Below are positions 22,455 through 31,035 of a stretch of DNA of 48,253 nt, piece after piece; positions within the stretch are counted from its first letter, which is position 1, and each line of letters begins with the position of its first letter. Position numbers and translations under genes: made by a program. The notes below the pieces were generated by a model. It did no database searches, was not told the DNA's origin, and was given only the letters and a program-made list of their open reading frames with translations. Source of the stretch: JAJPHF01 sp035293805. Lineage in GTDB: Bacteria > Chloroflexota > UBA6077 > JAJPHF01. The stretch spans positions 1 to 48,253 of the forward strand of contig DATGMD010000039.1 of the NCBI GenBank assembly GCA_035293805.1. The letters are read 5' to 3'.

Positions 22455-23309
22455 GGCGCGGCAAGCGGGGCTTCCACGGCACCGAACACTTCGGCCGCGG
22501 GCCGCGCCCGGCTCGACGTGGCGCTGGTGGAGCGCGGCCTGGCGGCTAGCCGCGAGCAGGCGCGGGCGTTGATCCTGGCCGGCGACGTGCTCGTGGATGG
22601 GCAAGTGGCCGCGAAGCCGGGCGCGCTCGTCCCGGACGCGGCGGCGCTCGCGGTGCGGGCCGCGCCGCCTTACGTGAGCCGCGGCGGCGAGAAGCTCGCG
22701 CATGCCCTGGCGCGCTTCGACGTCGACGTCGCGGACCGCGTGGCGCTTGACGCGGGTGCCTCGACGGGCGGCTTCACCGACTGCTTGTTGCAGCGCGGCG
22801 CACGGCGCGTGTACGCGGTCGACGTGGGTTACGGCCAGCTCGACTGGCGGCTGCGCCAGGACCCGCGCGTGGTGGTGATGGAGCGCACCAACCTGCGGCA
22901 GCTCCAGGCGCTGCCCGAGCCGCTGGACCTGGCGACGCTGGACCTGTCGTTCATCTCGCTGCGGCTCGTGCTGGAGCCGGTGCGCCAGCTGCTGCGTGCC
23001 GAGGGCGAGGTGATCGCGCTGGTGAAGCCACAGTTCGAGGCCGGGCGCGGCCAGGTGGGGCGTGGCGGCGTCGTGCGCGACCCAGCGATCCACCGCGCGG
23101 TGCTCGGCGAGGTGCTAAGCTGGGCAGCCGCGCACGGCTACGCTATCCGGGGGCTGACGGCGTCGCCGCTGCGAGGCCCGGCGGGCAACGTCGAGTTCCT
23201 GGCGTACCTCGTGCGGCAAGAGCCGGTCCCCGGCCGCGGGGCCGCGGCGGCGGGCGACTACGGCTCGCTGATCGACGCGGCCCTGGCCGAAGCCGCGGCA
23301 GTCGGCTAA
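22419..23309 (+). CDS. tlyA: TlyA-type rRNA 2'-O-methyltransferase/hemolysin-like protein
   Basis: TlyA proteins methylate 2'-O-cytidines in 16S and 23S rRNA; some are described as hemolysins. The 296 residues hold an S4-like RNA-binding domain (RLDVALVERGLAASREQARALILAGDVLVDG), then a Rossmann methyltransferase: VSRGGEKLAHAL, the SAM site LDAGASTGGFTDCLL, VYAVDVGYGQLDW, DLSFISLRLV and KPQFEAGR. The first 30 residues are unconserved and partly encoded by the heptad repeat, so the true start could be further in. The order tlyA-nadK-recN is common in Gram-positive-like genomes. Confidence 0.9.
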   Translation: MRKKTPSRLSTRGAASGASTAPNTSAAGRARLDVALVERGLAASREQARALILAGDVLVDGQVAAKPGALVPDAAALAVRAAPPYVSRGGEKLAHALARFDVDVADRVALDAGASTGGFTDCLLQRGARRVYAVDVGYGQLDWRLRQDPRVVVMERTNLRQLQALPEPLDLATLDLSFISLRLVLEPVRQLLRAEGEVIALVKPQFEAGRGQVGRGGVVRDPAIHRAVLGEVLSWAAAHGYAIRGLTASPLRGPAGNVEFLAYLVRQEPVPGRGAAAAGDYGSLIDAALAEAAAVG

Positions 23310-23360
23310 TGTCCGCTCCCCGCCCCCTATGGGGGGAGGGGCCGGGAGGGGGGGTCACGC

Positions 23361-24260
23361 GTGGAGCGAGTCGCGGTCGTCTACCAGCCCGGCATCGCGG
23401 ACGCGCAGACGCTCGCCGAGCAGTGCGCCGAGTATGTCGTCGGCCGCGGCCACGCGGCCCAGCTGTACTCGTCGTGGGACCTCGGCACCTCGGTGACCAC
23501 GGACGGGCTCACGCTCGCCATCACCTTCGGGGGCGACGGCTCCACGTTGCGCGTTGCGCGCTGGCTCGCGGCGACCGTCGTGCCCATCGTCGGCGTGAAG
23601 ATGGGGCGGCTGGGCTTCCTCGCCGAGCTGCTGCCCGACGAGCTGCCCGCCAGCCTCGATCCCTACCTGGCCGGGGACTACTGGCTGGACGTGCGGACGA
23701 TGGCGCGCGCCGGGCTGCTGCCGCCGCCGGTGACCGATGGGCCGCACCTGCCCGTCCCGCCATCGCCGCCGTGGGAGCAGCCGGCCGTGATGCCGAGCCC
23801 CACCGCGCTGGAGGCGATGGGGCCGCTCGTCGCGCTCAACGACGTGGTGGTTGGCCGGGCCGCGGCCGGCCGCGCCGTGCGCGCCGTGGTCGAGATCGAC
23901 GGCACCGCGCTGGCGCAGTGGACCGCCGACGGCGTGATCGTGGCGACGGCTACGGGCTCCACCGCCTACTCGTTTGCCGCCGGCGGGCCGATCCTGATGC
24001 CCGAGCTGCCCAACCTGGTCGTCACGGCGATCGCGCCGCACGTCCACGGCACGAACGGGATCGTGCTGCCGCCCGACGTGGCGGTCACCATCCGCGTGTC
24101 CACGCCGCAGACGGCGAGCGTGAGCCTCGACGGCCACATCGACCTGCCGCTGCTCGACGGCCAGGGCGTCACGGTGCGCGTGGCCGACGAGCACACGCGC
24201 TTCGCTCGGCGCGGCCGGCGCTCCGCCTTCTACCGCGGCCTGCTCGAGAAGCTGCGGTAG
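23361..24260 (+). CDS. nadK: NAD kinase
   Basis: Phosphorylates NAD to NADP in the cytoplasm. The 299-residue protein shows the signature ITFGGDGSTLRVAR (GGDGS at 57-61), the NDVVVGR motif, and the C-terminal beta-sandwich with TADGVIVATATGSTAYSFAAGGPILMPELPNLVVTAIAPH. The GTG start follows a GGGAGGGGGGG stretch that doubles as ribosome-binding site and part of a C/G-run repeat. Residues 105-150 include a Pro-rich insert (PPPVTDGPHLPVPPSPPWE) absent from most family members. Confidence 0.93.
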   Translation: MERVAVVYQPGIADAQTLAEQCAEYVVGRGHAAQLYSSWDLGTSVTTDGLTLAITFGGDGSTLRVARWLAATVVPIVGVKMGRLGFLAELLPDELPASLDPYLAGDYWLDVRTMARAGLLPPPVTDGPHLPVPPSPPWEQPAVMPSPTALEAMGPLVALNDVVVGRAAAGRAVRAVVEIDGTALAQWTADGVIVATATGSTAYSFAAGGPILMPELPNLVVTAIAPHVHGTNGIVLPPDVAVTIRVSTPQTASVSLDGHIDLPLLDGQGVTVRVADEHTRFARRGRRSAFYRGLLEKLR

Positions 24261-24348
24261 CGGTACGCCAGGCCGCAACCATGCTAGCCTACTGCATGGC
24301 TGCCAGCCGATGCTATCTGCGCTGGATCGAACGGATAGACGAACGACC

Positions 24349-26154
24349 GTGCTGCTAGAGCTTTCCGTCCGTAACTTCGCCATCCTCGACCAGGTAACGC
24401 TGCGCTGGGCGCCGGGCCTGAACGTGCTCACGGGCGAGACCGGCGCCGGCAAGTCGATCATCGTGGACGCCGTGAGCGCGCTCATGGGCAGCCGCATGGG
24501 CGCCGACTGGGTGCGCGCGGGCGCCGACCAGGCGGTGATCGAGGGCGTGTTCGAGCTGCCCGCGGAGGCGGGCGACGCCGCCGAGGGGCCGACGCTCGCC
24601 GCCCTGCTCGCGGAGTACGACCTCCTGCCCGAGGGCGAGACGACGCTGATCCTGAGCCGCGAGATCTCGCGCGCGGGCCGTACGTTCTGTCGCGTGAACG
24701 GCCGGCCGGTGCTGCTCAGCGTCCTCCAAGAGGTCGGTCGGCGCCTCGTGGACATCCACGGCCAGTCCGAGCACCTGTCGCTGCTCCGCACGCGCGAGCA
24801 CCTGTACCTGCTCGACCGCTACGGCGGCACGGTCGGACTGCGCGACGAGGTGGCGGGTCTGGTGGCCGAGCTGGAGCGCGTGCGTGCGGCGCTGCGCGAG
24901 AGCGATGCGGAGGAGCGGCGGCTGGCGCGCGAGGCGGCGCTGTTGCGCCACGAGGTGGCGGAGATCGAGGGCGTGGCGCCGCAGCCGGGCGAGGACGCCG
25001 AGCTGGCGCAGCAGCGCGACCGCCTGCGCAACGCCGAGCGCCTCCGCGCCCTGGCGCTCGGCGCCTACACGGCGCTGGAGGGGGGCGACGCCGAGACGCC
25101 CGGCGCCCTCGACGCGCTGGGCACCGCCGCCGCCGCGGCCGGGGAGCTAGCCGCGATCGACCCCCAGGCGGCGCCCGCGCGGGACGCGCTCGACGCCGCC
25201 GCGGCCGCGGTGGACGACTGCGCCCGCGCGCTGCGCCGCTACGCCGAGGAGATCGAGAGCGACCCGCTGCTGCTCCAGTCCGTCGAGGAGCGCCTGCACG
25301 CGCTGCGCGAGCTGGCACGGAAGTACGGCGGCAGCCTGGAGGCCGCGCTGGCTTACGCCGACGAGGCGCGGGCCAAGCTGGACCGGCTGGAGCACCACGA
25401 GCAGCACGTGGCCGACCTGCAAGCGCGCGAGGGCGAGCTGCGGGCGGCGGTCGGCGCGCGGGCGGCCGAGCTGAGCGCCCGGCGCCGCGCGGCCGCCGGC
25501 ACGCTGGCGGCGGCGGTCGAGCGCGAGCTGGCCGATCTCCGCATGGCCGGCGCCCGCTTCGAGGTGGCCTTCGCGGAGAATGAGAGTGCGGACGGCGTGC
25601 CGGTGGGCGGGCGCACGCTCGCCTTCGACCGCACGGGCGCGGACCGCGTCGAGTTCCTGCTGGCGGCCAACGCCGGCGAGGAGCCGCGGCCGCTGGCGCG
25701 CGTGGCGAGCGGCGGCGAGATGGCGCGCATCCTGCTCGCACTGAAAACCATTCTCGCCGGCGTGGACGTGCGGCCCACGCTGATCTTCGACGAGGTGGAC
25801 GTGGGCGTGGGCGGGCGGCTGGGCCAGGTGCTCGGGGAGAAGCTGTGGCAGCTGGCCACGCGCCACCAGATCCTCTGCGTCACGCACCTGCCCCAGCTCG
25901 CCGCTTACGGCGACCACCACTTCCTCGTCTCCAAGACTGAGACGGCGGGACGCACGGAAACGGCTGTGCAGGCCGTCGCCGCCGACGCGCGCACGGACGA
26001 GATCGCCGCCATGCTCGGCGGCGCGGGCGAGGCCGCGCGCCTGAGCGCTAGCGAGTTATTGGAGCAGGCCGACCGCTGGAAGGAGCAGGCCACGAAGCCC
26101 AAGTCGCGCCAGGCCGCCCGCGCCCGCCAGGGGGTCGCGCGCAGCTCGGCGTAG
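24349..26154 (+). CDS. recN: DNA repair protein RecN
   Basis: RecN is an SMC-like ATPase recruited to double-strand breaks. I chose the GTG giving MLLELSVRNFAILDQVTLRWAPGLNVLTGETGAGKS, the usual N-terminus with the Walker A motif. An upstream ATG would add 13 unconserved residues. The 601 residues then run through a coiled coil rich in Ala, Glu and Arg (about 160-380) to the SMC signature VASGGEMARILLALK and Walker B PTLIFDEVDVGVGG, ending with the CVTHLPQLAAYGDHHF His-switch region. It is last of the tlyA-nadK-recN group. Confidence 0.93.
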   Translation: MLLELSVRNFAILDQVTLRWAPGLNVLTGETGAGKSIIVDAVSALMGSRMGADWVRAGADQAVIEGVFELPAEAGDAAEGPTLAALLAEYDLLPEGETTLILSREISRAGRTFCRVNGRPVLLSVLQEVGRRLVDIHGQSEHLSLLRTREHLYLLDRYGGTVGLRDEVAGLVAELERVRAALRESDAEERRLAREAALLRHEVAEIEGVAPQPGEDAELAQQRDRLRNAERLRALALGAYTALEGGDAETPGALDALGTAAAAAGELAAIDPQAAPARDALDAAAAAVDDCARALRRYAEEIESDPLLLQSVEERLHALRELARKYGGSLEAALAYADEARAKLDRLEHHEQHVADLQAREGELRAAVGARAAELSARRRAAAGTLAAAVERELADLRMAGARFEVAFAENESADGVPVGGRTLAFDRTGADRVEFLLAANAGEEPRPLARVASGGEMARILLALKTILAGVDVRPTLIFDEVDVGVGGRLGQVLGEKLWQLATRHQILCVTHLPQLAAYGDHHFLVSKTETAGRTETAVQAVAADARTDEIAAMLGGAGEAARLSASELLEQADRWKEQATKPKSRQAARARQGVARSSA

Positions 26155-26188
26155 CGATACTACGTTCGATCTAGGCAAGGAGGGAACC

Positions 26189-26662
26189 ATGCCGCGCGTG
26201 CTGGGACTGAGCCACGTCGGGATCTTCGTGCGCGACCTGCAAGCGTCCAAGGACTTCTATACTCGCGTGCTCGGGCTCACGGTGACCGACGAGAACGACC
26301 GCTTCGTCTTTCTGTCCGCTCAGCCCGAGAGCGAGCACCACGAGCTAGCGCTGCTGGCCGGCCGCGAGGCGCCGCCCGGCACCGCCATCGTGCAGCAGAT
26401 CAGCTTCCGCGTGCCGACGCTCGCCGACCTGCGCGAGTACTACCAGCGCGTCGTCGCCGAGGGCGTAAAGATTCAGCGCCAGACGACGCACGTCATCGCG
26501 CTCGGCCTGTACTTCTTCGATCCAGACGGCAACCCCGTCGAGGTGTTCTGGGACACTGGCCGGCGCTACCCACAGCCGTTCAACGCGCCGATGGACTTCT
26601 CGCTCTCGGAAGAGGAGATTCTCGCCCAGGCCGAGGCCGCCATCCCCGCGGGCGCGCGCTGA
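26189..26662 (+). CDS. VOC-family extradiol-dioxygenase-like protein
   Basis: 157 residues with MPRVLGLSHVGIFVRDLQASKDFYTRVLGLTVTDEN at the start and GLYFFDPDGNPVEVFWDTGRRYPQP at the end. That end is the pattern of type I extradiol (catechol 2,3-dioxygenase-like) proteins. Candidate metal ligands are His9 of SHVGI, a His in HHELALL and the Glu of PVEVFWD. It could cleave a catechol in the aromatic cluster further on, but single-domain proteins of this type often have other roles. AAGGAGGGAACC precedes the ATG. Confidence 0.8.
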   Translation: MPRVLGLSHVGIFVRDLQASKDFYTRVLGLTVTDENDRFVFLSAQPESEHHELALLAGREAPPGTAIVQQISFRVPTLADLREYYQRVVAEGVKIQRQTTHVIALGLYFFDPDGNPVEVFWDTGRRYPQPFNAPMDFSLSEEEILAQAEAAIPAGAR

Positions 26663-26742
26663 GCGACCCTGCCGCGCGGCTCAGCCAGCACCCAGCCGAT
26701 CGCCTCATCCGCGCCCTGCTCGCCACCGGTCGGGCGGCCGCC

Positions 26743-27186
26743 GTGGACGAGGTCGTTGCGATCGTCGGACGGATCGCCGCGGCGCCGTTCGATCCGCGGC
26801 CGCGCGCCGTGCCCCCGGCGCTGCGCGGGGCCCTGCTGGGAGGCAGACCGCTCGGGCCGCGCGAACCCTCGATACTCGTGCATCTGGCTCAACGGGCGCT
26901 GGGCGACGCTCAGTGGACCGACGATACGACGGTGGAGCAATACCTGGACGATTTGCGACAGGCTGCGTCCGACGCGCGAGCACGCCTCGCTCTCTATCGC
27001 GCCCGTGGCGGGTGCGTAGCGGGGATATTCGCGCCCAATCAGGTGCCGACTGCTCGCCAGGGGGAGGGGGCGTTACCGTGGCTGTACGTCGTATACTCGG
27101 CGGACCGTGGTACGATCGTCTCGGGTTACCAGGTCAGCAGTGAACAGACGATTCGTCTGCCCGGAGACGAACGATGGCTCAAGTAG
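26743..27186 (+). CDS. Unrecognised protein, first of an overlapping pair
   Basis: I do not recognise this 147-residue protein. It has helical character up to about residue 90 and a beta-rich end (LPWLYVVYSADRGTIVSGYQVSSEQTIRL). The frame is open further back to the VOC stop, with plausible protein sequence (ADRLIRALLATGRAA), but lacks a standard start codon there. A non-standard CTG overlapping the VOC stop is possible. The sequence is less GC-extreme than its neighbours. Its end overlaps the next gene by 13 bases. Confidence 0.6.
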   Translation: MDEVVAIVGRIAAAPFDPRPRAVPPALRGALLGGRPLGPREPSILVHLAQRALGDAQWTDDTTVEQYLDDLRQAASDARARLALYRARGGCVAGIFAPNQVPTARQGEGALPWLYVVYSADRGTIVSGYQVSSEQTIRLPGDERWLK

Positions 27187-27506
27187 CGCCGCGAGTGCGG
27201 CGGCATATTGACTTGCTACTCGCTCTCGCTATTGATCGATGGGCCGGTCTGCCCGAGGACGAGCGTACCATCGACGAGTGGGATCCCGTGGACCAGAGTC
27301 TCTTCGGGGCCGAGTGGCCGTTGGAGGAGCAGCGACTGGACATGCTAAAGCGCTACGTCGCGGACGGCGCGCTTACGCCCGCGCAATTGGAGCGTTACCA
27401 CGAGCTGGAGCGCCTCGTCGCGCAGAATCGGCCGATCGTCGATCGGTTGTTGCCCGGCTGGGTCTCGGCGGCGGAGAGCCGTCGGCGCCAGGGCCTGGCA
27501 CCCTAG
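27174..27506 (+). CDS. Unrecognised small helical protein, second of pair
   Basis: A 110-residue, probably all-helical soluble protein: RRHIDLLLALAIDRWAGLPEDERTIDEWDPVDQSLFGAEWPLEEQRLDMLKRYVADGALTPAQLERYHELERLVAQNRPIVDRLL. No family is recognised. The ATG lies inside the end of the preceding gene in another frame, so the pair is coupled. Such a compact overlapping pair of unknown proteins is compatible with a toxin-antitoxin arrangement, but nothing in either sequence identifies a toxin. Confidence 0.65.
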   Translation: MAQVAPRVRRHIDLLLALAIDRWAGLPEDERTIDEWDPVDQSLFGAEWPLEEQRLDMLKRYVADGALTPAQLERYHELERLVAQNRPIVDRLLPGWVSAAESRRRQGLAP

Positions 27507-27546
27507 CGGGGCGAGGGCCCTCGGACCGCACATGAGGAGGGAGCCC

Positions 27547-28425
27547 ATGGCAACCGCCAGCGAGCGGCGGCGCGCGCTCCGCGCCGCAACCCAGGGCCCG
27601 GGCATCGTCGTCGCGCCCAGCGCCTACGACCCACTGAGCGCCATGCTCATCGCCGAGGCGGGCTTCCCAGCGGTCCACGTGTCGGGCAGCGGCGTGGCGC
27701 GCTCGTGGGGCTTCGCCGATGTCGGGCTGACCACCGCCACGGAGATGATCGCCGTCCACGAGCGGATCGTGGGCGCCGCGGACGTGCCGGTGGTGGGCGA
27801 TGCCGAGACGGGCTACGGCAACGCGCTGAACGTGCAGCGCACCGTGCGCGCCTACGAGCGCGCGGGCGTGAGCGCCATCCACCTGGAGGACGACTACACG
27901 CCCAAGCGCCCCGGCGGCAATCCGGACATCCCCCACGGCGCCATCCCGGTGACTGAGATGGTCGGCAAGCTGAAGGCCGCGCTCGACGCCCGCACCGATC
28001 TCGACTTCCTCATCATCGCCCGCAGCAACGCCCGTGACGCCGAGCCGTTCGAGCAGCTCATCGAGCGCCTCCTGGCCTACGAGGAGGCTGGCGCCGACCT
28101 CATCTGGCCGGGCGTGCGGGCCGTCGAAGAGCTGCAGCAGCTGCCGCGCCTCCTGCACCGAGGGCTGGTTGGCGTGCCGCCCCGCCCGCGCGTGACGGCC
28201 TACCAGTACGCCGACTACGGCTTCAAGATCGCCTGCCTGCCCGGCACGCTCGGCCAGGCGGCCACCGCGGCGATGCGCGCCGCGCTGCAAGCCATCAAGC
28301 AGACGGGCGTGGGCGACGAGGTGTTCGAGCAGCTGCCCGACGGCGCGGCCGCGCGCCGCTGGTACCAGGACATCGGCATGGCCGACGCCGACCGCGTCGA
28401 GCGGGAGTTCGGCGGCGGCCACTGA
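27547..28425 (+). CDS. Isocitrate lyase/PEP mutase superfamily enzyme
   Basis: A 292-residue TIM-barrel enzyme with the superfamily pattern: VAPSAYDPLSAMLIAEAGFPAVHVSGSGVARS, the metal-binding VVGDAETGYGNALNVQRTVRAYERAGVSAIHLEDD, and IIARSNARDAEPFEQLIERLLAYEEAGADLIWPGV. In methylisocitrate and isocitrate lyases the loop after EDQ reads KxCGH and contributes the catalytic Cys. Here it is TPKRPGGN with no Cys, so a 2,3-dimethylmalate-lyase-like, oxaloacetate-decarboxylase or phosphonate-type activity is more likely than methylisocitrate cleavage. The ATG follows GAGGAGGGAGCCC. It ends seven bases from the convergent ubiD-type gene. Confidence 0.85.
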   Translation: MATASERRRALRAATQGPGIVVAPSAYDPLSAMLIAEAGFPAVHVSGSGVARSWGFADVGLTTATEMIAVHERIVGAADVPVVGDAETGYGNALNVQRTVRAYERAGVSAIHLEDDYTPKRPGGNPDIPHGAIPVTEMVGKLKAALDARTDLDFLIIARSNARDAEPFEQLIERLLAYEEAGADLIWPGVRAVEELQQLPRLLHRGLVGVPPRPRVTAYQYADYGFKIACLPGTLGQAATAAMRAALQAIKQTGVGDEVFEQLPDGAAARRWYQDIGMADADRVEREFGGGH

Positions 28426-28431
28426 CGCGCG

Positions 28432-29982
28432 CTAGCCCCCAGCGAGCTGGAGCCGGCCCTGATCGTCGCGGCTGAGGTCGCCGGCCTGGTCGAGGGCGCC
28501 GATCGCCGCGTTCAGCGCGCGGCACTCGACATGGCGCAGGCGGGCCAGTAGCTCCGCATAGTACAGCGGCCTGCCCGCCAGCGCCTCGCGCAGCGCGGCC
28601 GCCGCGCCCACCGTGTCGGCGATGCCGTCGGCCGCCGGGAAGGGCGGCGCGGGCGGCGCATCGGCGCCCAGCAGCTCGCGGAAAGGGTAGGTGATGCGCG
28701 TGTAGCGGGCGCGCGGCACCTCGTCGGGGATCGTGGCGTCGATACCCATTTTGGCCGTGAGGCCCGCGTTGCCGCCGGGCGGGATCGACGGGTCGAGCGG
28801 CTTGCCGCGGCTGCCGCTGATTATCAGCACGTCCTTGTCGGCCTGCACGCGCGTCGCCACCGCCCACTCCACCTCGACTGGATCGTAGATGTCGATGTCG
28901 TCGTCGGTCACGATCGCGTGCTTGAAGTCGGCAACCGACAGCAGGGCCGTGAGCGCGTTCTTGCCGTCGCCCGGCGTCTTGCGGATCGCGGCGACCACGT
29001 GCCAGTGGCAGCAGCCGCCCGGCGTGATGTTCACGGCAGTTGTCCGTACGCCCGCCTCGCGCAGCACGCGCCAGGCCGCCGCCTCGTAGACCGGCGCGCT
29101 GAGGTAGATGTTCTCCCAGGGCATCTGGAGCGCGTAGAACAGCGCGTCGCGCCGCATGGTCATTGCCCGCACCCGCACGATCGGGTTGCGATGGACGCCG
29201 CCCATCAGCCGCGTGAACTCGCCGTAGCCGCCCTCGGGATGCACGTAGCCATCCGGTAGCAGCTCGCCCTCCAGGATGATCTCGGCGTTCGCCAGCCCCG
29301 CCACGGGGATGCACTCGCCCGCCACCAGCTCCACCGGTTCGCCGCGCAGCCCCCCCGCGATACCCACCTCGTCCAGCTCCAGCGGCGCCTTGAACGTCGC
29401 CGCCAACAGCTCGACCGGCGCCGCGCCCACGGCGATCGAGATAGGCAGCGGCTCGCCCCGCGCCGCCGCCTCCTGGTACAGCGCGCGCAGGTTGTTCGGC
29501 GAGACGATGTCGATGCCCAGGGTGTTGCGGTTGCGCAGCATGAGCCGGTAGATGCCCGCGTTGCGACCATACCGCGGGTGCTCGGCGATCACCACGGCGG
29601 AGGCGATGAACGGCCCGCCGTCTAGCTCGGCCATCACCGGGATCGGCAGGGCGCTCAGGTCCACGTCGCCGCCGCGCAGGACAATCTCCTTCGCGGGGCT
29701 GTCGGGCACGAGCACGGGGGCGATCGGGCGGTCGAGCGCCTGGCGCAGCCGGTCTACCGTCTCCGCGCCCTCCATGCCCAGGCAGATGCCCAGGCGGCGA
29801 CGGTCGGAGAGCAGGCCGCTCACCAGGCCGTGCTCGTAGCCGCGGACGCGGCGGAAGAGTATCGCGTGGGGCGAGCGCGCCACCAGCGGCGACACGTAGC
29901 GCAGGTCGATCTCTTCGGCCACCTCGTCGAGCTGCCCCGCGCGCCGCAGCGCATCGAGCGCTTCCCGCAAGCCCGCGTTCAT
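28432..29982 (-). CDS. UbiD-family (prenylated-FMN) decarboxylase
   Basis: 516 residues of a reversible (de)carboxylase that uses prenylated FMN. The start MNAGLREALDALRRAGQLDEVAEEIDLRYVSPLVAR, with GGGAGGGGAGGCAG upstream, was preferred to a start 71 codons earlier in a non-family stretch. Cofactor and catalytic segments include YGRNAGIYRLMLRN (about 138-151) and HPEGGYGEFTRLMGG (about 248-262, the acidic/arginine centre), then SRGKPLDPS. UbiD relatives act on aromatic acids, unsaturated acids and phenylphosphate. No ubiX for cofactor synthesis is in the window. It could supply or remove a carboxylate in the nearby aromatic pathway. Confidence 0.88.
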   Translation of the reverse strand: MNAGLREALDALRRAGQLDEVAEEIDLRYVSPLVARSPHAILFRRVRGYEHGLVSGLLSDRRRLGICLGMEGAETVDRLRQALDRPIAPVLVPDSPAKEIVLRGGDVDLSALPIPVMAELDGGPFIASAVVIAEHPRYGRNAGIYRLMLRNRNTLGIDIVSPNNLRALYQEAAARGEPLPISIAVGAAPVELLAATFKAPLELDEVGIAGGLRGEPVELVAGECIPVAGLANAEIILEGELLPDGYVHPEGGYGEFTRLMGGVHRNPIVRVRAMTMRRDALFYALQMPWENIYLSAPVYEAAAWRVLREAGVRTTAVNITPGGCCHWHVVAAIRKTPGDGKNALTALLSVADFKHAIVTDDDIDIYDPVEVEWAVATRVQADKDVLIISGSRGKPLDPSIPPGGNAGLTAKMGIDATIPDEVPRARYTRITYPFRELLGADAPPAPPFPAADGIADTVGAAAALREALAGRPLYYAELLARLRHVECRALNAAIGALDQAGDLSRDDQGRLQLAGG

Positions 29983-30039
29983 CGCCTGCCTCCCCTCCCG
30001 CGCGCCGGCGGCTCGCCGCGCCGCCGCCTCCGTGCCCTT

Positions 30040-30048
30040 GTTGTAGCA
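30040..30048 (-). promoter_or_regulatory. Extended -10 element upstream of the UbiD gene
   Basis: Read on the minus strand this is TG-C-TACAAC, close to the extended -10 in front of the glycosyltransferase operon. It would start transcription about 50 bases before the gene. No clear -35 is seen. The remaining 213 bases to the ZIP gene show no further element. Confidence 0.4.
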
Positions 30049-30261
30049 TGTCGCGCTCGCCGCGTGGTCCCGCTTGGCTAGAAGTGGGGGGAACGTGCTC
30101 TGCGAGAGCGCCGCTGGCATTCCGTGTTGATACCGGATATCATCTTGGGGCCGAGTGGACGGGCCAGGAGGCAACCGCGCGAGGGTTTCTCTCACGCGAC
30201 GTGGCGCGCGGCCATTGTCGCCCCGCTCTGTCCACCGTGAATCTCACCGCCGAGGTGCCGT

Positions 30262-31035
30262 GTGCTCGCCGTCCTCTCTATCTTGCCGTTCTTCTCCACG
30301 CTGTTTGGCGGGATGATGGCCCTGCGCCTGCGCCATCGGCTGCACCCGATCATGGCGTTCGCCGGCGGCGTGCTCGTCGCCACGGCGCTGGGCGACCTGC
30401 TGCCCGAGGCGATCGAGCTGGTCGGCGGCGAGGGCGGCGCGACGGTCGCCGGGGTGGCGGCGGTCGGGGGCTTTCTCGCCTTCTCGGCGCTCGAGGCGCT
30501 GGTCCACCGGCAGAGCTGGGAGCACCAGCACCCCGCGCACGAGGACCCGGACGCGCCCCACCGGCACCCCGACGAGGCGCCCCTGGCGGACTCGCCGATC
30601 GGCGTCGTCGGCCCGCTGGGGCTGATCGTCCACAGCACCCTCGACGGCCTGGCGATTGGCCTGGGCTTCCACGCGAGCGCCGAGGTGGGGCTGATCGTGG
30701 CGCTGGCCGTACTGGCTCATGACTTCGCGGATGGCATGAACGTGGTGACGCTGGCGCTGGCGGGCGGCCGCGGCCGCCGCGCCGCCATCGTGGTGCTGGC
30801 GCTGGACGCGCTCGCGCCGCCGGTCGGCGTATTGCTGAGCAGCGTGGTCGTGCTCTCCGGCGCTGGGCTAGGGACGTTGCTGGGGGTGTTCGCGGGCGTG
30901 TTCATCGCGATTGGCGCGAGCCACCTGCTGCCCGAGGCGCAGCACCAGAAGCCCGGCGCGGCGCCCGCCCTGTGGGCGCTCGCCGTGGTCGGCGCCGCCG
31001 TCCCGATCACCGTTCGCAGCCTCGTGGGCGGCTAG
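30262..31035 (+). CDS. ZIP-family divalent metal transporter
   Basis: A 257-residue inner-membrane protein with about eight hydrophobic helices. HRLHPIMAFAGGVLVATALGDLLPEAIELVGG and the later IVHSTLDGLAIGLGFHASAEVGLIVALAVLAHDFADGMNVVTLALAGG carry the conserved His/Asp/Glu residues of the ZIP metal path (HSTLDGLAIG and AHDFADGMN). A His/Asp-rich loop (HEDPDAPHRHPDEAP) lies between them, as in many ZIPs. Zinc or another divalent metal is expected. The start used is GTG. Its stop shares the CTAG palindrome with the stop of the convergent tricorn gene. Confidence 0.9.
   Translation: MLAVLSILPFFSTLFGGMMALRLRHRLHPIMAFAGGVLVATALGDLLPEAIELVGGEGGATVAGVAAVGGFLAFSALEALVHRQSWEHQHPAHEDPDAPHRHPDEAPLADSPIGVVGPLGLIVHSTLDGLAIGLGFHASAEVGLIVALAVLAHDFADGMNVVTLALAGGRGRRAAIVVLALDALAPPVGVLLSSVVVLSGAGLGTLLGVFAGVFIAIGASHLLPEAQHQKPGAAPALWALAVVGAAVPITVRSLVGG

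Noticed and set aside
28295..30049. Large antisense frame over the UbiD gene
   Set aside because: It is a shadow caused by GC-rich third positions; the UbiD frame has full family motifs.
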